This document shows positions 8,520 through 10,329 of a stretch of DNA of 10,329 nucleotides, piece after piece. A model generated the notes under the pieces. It made no database searches. It was given only the letters and a program-made list of their open reading frames with translations, and was not told the DNA's origin. This DNA is from Pseudomonadota bacterium. GTDB lineage: Bacteria; Pseudomonadota; Gammaproteobacteria; Xanthomonadales; Xanthomonadaceae. Location: positions 1-10,329 of the forward strand of contig JAFAFF010000276.1 of assembly GCA_023423605.1 (NCBI GenBank), in the 5' to 3' direction. Position 1 is the stretch's first letter. Every line of letters begins with the position of its first letter. Both the position numbers and the translations under genes were made by a program.

Positions 8520-8542
8520 AGCCGGGCAGAGCCCGGCTCTAC
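8520..8542 (-). repeat. SMAG-like element 2, inverted
   Basis: Read on the minus strand, GTAG (8542-8539) is followed by a perfect 8-bp stem around a TCT loop (8538-8520). Its stem core is GCCGGGC, whereas elements 1, 3 and 4 have GCGGGGC. With element 1 it makes a head-outward inverted pair, the dimer arrangement common for REP-type repeats. Confidence 0.82.
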
Positions 8543-8555
8543 GCGCGCCTGCCAC

Positions 8556-8578
8556 GCAGAGCGGGGCTCTGCCCCGCT
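8556..8578 (+). repeat. SMAG-like element 3
   Basis: A GCAG head (8556-8559, a variant of GTAG) precedes a perfect 8-bp stem (8560-8567 with 8571-8578) and TCT loop, identical to the stem of element 1. The bases after it (8579-8600) hold CCATCAGCCGGG, the left part of an inverted element that is then interrupted by element 4. Confidence 0.78.
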
Positions 8579-8600
8579 GCCGCGATGCCCCATCAGCCGG

Positions 8601-8623
8601 GTAGAGCGGGGCTCTGCCCCGCT
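8601..8623 (+). repeat. SMAG-like element 4
   Basis: Canonical GTAG head (8601-8604), perfect 8-bp stem (8605-8612 with 8616-8623), TCT loop. It starts directly after the truncated arm AGCCGGG that ends near 8600, so the junction looks like a recombination or slippage point between repeat copies. Confidence 0.84.
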
Positions 8624-8638
8624 GCGCGGGAAAGCCCC

Positions 8639-8661
8639 AGCCGGGCAGAGCCCGGCTCTAC
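8639..8661 (-). repeat. SMAG-like element 5, overlapping the transporter stop
   Basis: Read on the minus strand, GTAG (8661-8658) is followed by a perfect 8-bp stem and TCT loop (8657-8639). The TAG of the head (8660-8658) is the stop codon of the facing MFS gene. Elements 4 and 5 repeat the layout of elements 1 and 2 with a spacing of 119 bases. Confidence 0.84.
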
Positions 8662-9884
8662 GTGCCCCGCGGGTGCCACAGATCTTCCAGCTTGCGCGGC
8701 TTGCAGGCGAACCATGCCGCCGCCAGTGTCACCACCGCGCACAGGAACAGGAAGGCGAACGGCAGTGTCCAGCTGCCACCCAGCTCATGCAGCCAGCCCA
8801 CCACCAGCGGGCCCAGGCCGGCGAAGCTGTAACCCACTCCTTGCATGAAGCCGGACAATGCCGCCGAACCGGTCGGCGTGCGCGTGCGCAGGTTGATCAG
8901 CGTAAGGGCGAGCGGGAAGGTCGACGGGCCGACGCCCAGCAGGCATGCCCACAGCAGCGGCGCGCTCATCGGTGCCAGCCACAGGCCGGCGAACGACACC
9001 GCGAATGCACTGAACCCGACCAGCACCAGTGGAAACGGATTGGTCATGCGCGCGGCCAGCGATGGCATCAGCAGCGACGGCAGCAGGCCCAGTGCGGAAA
9101 ACATCGCCACCATCACCCCACCGAAGGCCGGCGACGCGCCGGCTTCCACCACGATGCGCGGCAGCCAGGTGAACATGGAATAGGTCATCAGCGAGGTCAT
9201 GCCGAACATCAGCGTCATGCCCCAGCCCAGCGAGGTACGCCAGACCTGTCCATGCGGCTGCATGGCCGGGTCTACACCATCGGTGATGGCATCGTGGCGC
9301 GGCGCACGGCGGGCCATCATCAGCCAGGGCAGAGCCGCCGCCAGGGCCAGCAGTGCCCAGATGCCCAGCGATACCCGCCAGCCCGCAGCGTTGGCTACCG
9401 GCACCGCCAAGAGTGCCGGCAGCATGGTGCCCAGCTGCAGCACGCTGATGTACAGCGTGCTGATGGTGCCGACCTTGTTGGCGAAGTAGCGCTTCACCAG
9501 GGGCGGTACCACCACGTTGCCGATGCCCATGCCGGCCAGCGCGACGACCGAGCCCAGCAGCAGGCTGCCGACTCCGACCGCGCTGGAGCGCAGCAACAGG
9601 CCCAGCATGGCAAGCACCATGGCCAGCAGGGCCGTGCGTTCCAGGCCGATCCGTCGCGCCAGCATCGGCGTGGTGACGCCGAACAGCGCGAACGCGGCGG
9701 TGGGCAGCATGCCGAGCACGCCGGTCATGGTCGAGCCGAAGTGGAACTCCTGTCCCAGCACGTCCAGCAGCGGGGTGATGGAGGTGACCGCGGTGCGCAG
9801 GTTGACGGCGGCCAGCAGGATGGCAGCGAACGCCAGCACGCGGCCCTGCAGCAGCGGTGGCGAAGTGGAGGACGAAGCGGTCAT
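8658..9884 (-). CDS. MFS transporter, CynX/NimT (cyanate permease-like) family
   Basis: A 408-aa inner-membrane permease of the major facilitator superfamily. The stretch AAILLAAVNLRTAVTSITPLL (20-40) in the first helix is the hallmark of the CynX/NimT group, as is LSGFMQGVGYSFAGLGPL (343-360) with GSW before the last helix. Between TM2 and TM3 is MLARRIGLERT (74-84). Hydrophobic segments run throughout, consistent with about 12 helices, with a polar central loop near 190-216. The family includes cyanate and 2-nitroimidazole transporters, but most members have unknown substrates and no cyanase gene is visible here. Start ATG at 9884 has AGGA at 9894-9891, six bases away. The frame stays open upstream to 10205, but that extension is repeat-rich and not membrane-like, so it is left out. 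It converges on proA. Confidence 0.9.
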   Translation of the reverse strand: MTASSSTSPPLLQGRVLAFAAILLAAVNLRTAVTSITPLLDVLGQEFHFGSTMTGVLGMLPTAAFALFGVTTPMLARRIGLERTALLAMVLAMLGLLLRSSAVGVGSLLLGSVVALAGMGIGNVVVPPLVKRYFANKVGTISTLYISVLQLGTMLPALLAVPVANAAGWRVSLGIWALLALAAALPWLMMARRAPRHDAITDGVDPAMQPHGQVWRTSLGWGMTLMFGMTSLMTYSMFTWLPRIVVEAGASPAFGGVMVAMFSALGLLPSLLMPSLAARMTNPFPLVLVGFSAFAVSFAGLWLAPMSAPLLWACLLGVGPSTFPLALTLINLRTRTPTGSAALSGFMQGVGYSFAGLGPLVVGWLHELGGSWTLPFAFLFLCAVVTLAAAWFACKPRKLEDLWHPRGT

Positions 9885-9971
9885 GCGGAATCCTGGCGGG
9901 CGCACGTGAGGAACATCGGCGTGCGGCAGCGGCGCCGGGCAGGGCCGGCGCAGCGGGTGGGGGAGGGCATC

Positions 9972-9977
9972 ATTGTA
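9972..9977 (-). promoter_or_regulatory. Possible -10 box for the MFS gene
   Basis: On the minus strand TACAAT (9977-9972) is one base from the sigma-70 -10 consensus and lies ~90 bases before the MFS start. No convincing TTGACA stands 16-18 bases upstream. A GC-rich hairpin (9932-9938 with 9945-9951) would lie in the leader. This is a weak prediction. Confidence 0.3.
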
Positions 9978-10160
9978 CGTCGCCGGCCGGGCCAGGTCCT
10001 GTTGGCGCGTTTGTTTGACGGTCAGCCGGTAGCGCGCCATGGGGACAGGCTGTCCTGCGGCTGTTCGCTGATTGCCGCGCAGCAATCCCACGTCTTCGTG
10101 CTGGCCTGCGTGACCACCAATGCGGCGATACGGCCGACCGACCATGTGAGCCTGCCGTCC

Positions 10161-10201
10161 GCAGACCGCAGACCGCAGACCGCAGACCGCAGACCGCAGA
10201 C
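10161..10201. repeat. Heptanucleotide tandem repeat (GCAGACC)n
   Basis: Five exact copies of GCAGACC (10161-10195) plus a sixth lacking its last base (10196-10201), with no mismatches. The run ends two bases before the terminator T-tract of the tRNA gene. Perfect short tandem runs like this usually vary in copy number by replication slippage. It is non-coding here, so any effect would be on spacing or DNA structure upstream of the MFS gene. Confidence 0.9.
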
Positions 10202-10203
10202 AC

Positions 10204-10234
10204 AAAAAAACCCGGAGGACTCGCGTCTTCCAGG
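10204..10234 (-). terminator. Intrinsic terminator after tRNA-Pro
   Basis: On the minus strand a ten-pair stem (10234-10225 with 10220-10211; one A-C mismatch and one G-T wobble) closes a GCGA tetraloop and is followed by seven T (10210-10204). It begins about 20 bases beyond the tRNA CCA end. This is the classic rho-independent layout and would end the tRNA transcript before it reaches the MFS leader. Confidence 0.85.
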
Positions 10235-10253
10235 CTTTCTGATGACCATCCAG

Positions 10254-10329
<76 letters not shown>

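Larger units (their letters stand above)
9885..10203. other. Non-coding leader and spacer between MFS gene and tRNA-Pro
   Basis: About 320 bases without a credible gene. Moving away from the MFS start it holds the AGGA ribosome binding site, a 7-bp GC-rich inverted repeat (9932-9951), the weak -10 candidate, a small GGACA/TGTCC stem-loop (10043-10055), and the heptanucleotide repeat run at 10161-10201. Frames that remain open here give low-complexity or arginine-rich translations and are not supported as proteins. No recognisable regulator site was seen. Confidence 0.6.

Noticed and set aside
8482..8661. CRISPR-like array
   Set aside because: The units are ~23-base palindromes in mixed orientation with short irregular spacers, and there are no cas genes. 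REP/SMAG elements explain it.
8510..8848. Plus-strand frame across the repeat array
   Set aside because: Its sequence is the translated SMAG palindromes (repeated PGRARL-type peptides) and then antisense of the MFS gene. It is not a protein.
10015..10020. TTGACG as a plus-strand -35 box
   Set aside because: No -10-like hexamer lies 16-18 bases downstream and no plus-strand gene follows.
10029..10046. GTAG-headed sequence that could be another SMAG element
   Set aside because: The bases after GTAG (CGCGCCATGGGG) do not form a matching inverted stem.
9885..10205. N-terminal extension of the MFS protein up to 10205
   Set aside because: The added ~107 residues include translated heptad repeats and lack a membrane pattern. 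ATG 9884 has a good ribosome binding site and starts just before the first family motif.

Overview
The window reads as a piece of chromosome from a G+C-rich gammaproteobacterium of the Xanthomonadaceae, most likely Stenotrophomonas. Two things point there. The arginine genes are of the xanthomonad type: an N-acetylcitrulline deacetylase-like ArgE and a fused N-acetylglutamate synthase/kinase. The gaps also carry short GTAG-headed palindromes that match what I remember of the SMAG repeats of S. maltophilia. No database search was run, so all family calls come from motifs and recall.

Positions 1-8485 (+ strand) hold nine genes in one direction: argG (3' end only), an argE-type deacetylase, argB fused to a synthase domain, a RimJ/RimL-like GNAT acetyltransferase, argC, argH, a YciI-like small protein, proB and proA. 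Several junctions are coupled: GNAT/argC share ATGA, argH/yciI-like share one base, and proB ends next to the proA start region. This suggests one long transcript that starts upstream of the window. The products act around glutamate. The fused enzyme makes and phosphorylates N-acetylglutamate, and ArgC reduces it. An aminotransferase and an acetylornithine carbamoyltransferase, both outside the window, would give N-acetylcitrulline. The deacetylase releases citrulline, and ArgG and ArgH finish arginine. ProB and ProA run the parallel unacetylated route to proline. The GNAT and YciI-like genes have no assigned place in either route.

Positions 8482-8661 hold five SMAG-like hairpins between convergent genes. 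The first and last appear to supply the stop codons of proA and of the facing transporter gene. Every longer gap inside the operon (before argE, argB and argH) also carries a hairpin.

Positions 8658-9884 (- strand) encode a CynX/NimT-type MFS permease. Upstream of it, 9885-10203 is non-coding with a possible -10 element and a run of about six heptanucleotide repeats. The window ends in a tRNA-Pro(CGG) gene on the - strand, cut by one base at its 5' end and followed by an intrinsic terminator.

This is mostly a well-conserved biosynthetic region rather than an accessory island. I do not see an undescribed defence or mobile system. The best leads are the two unexplained genes embedded in the operon and the way the repeat elements sit on stop codons.
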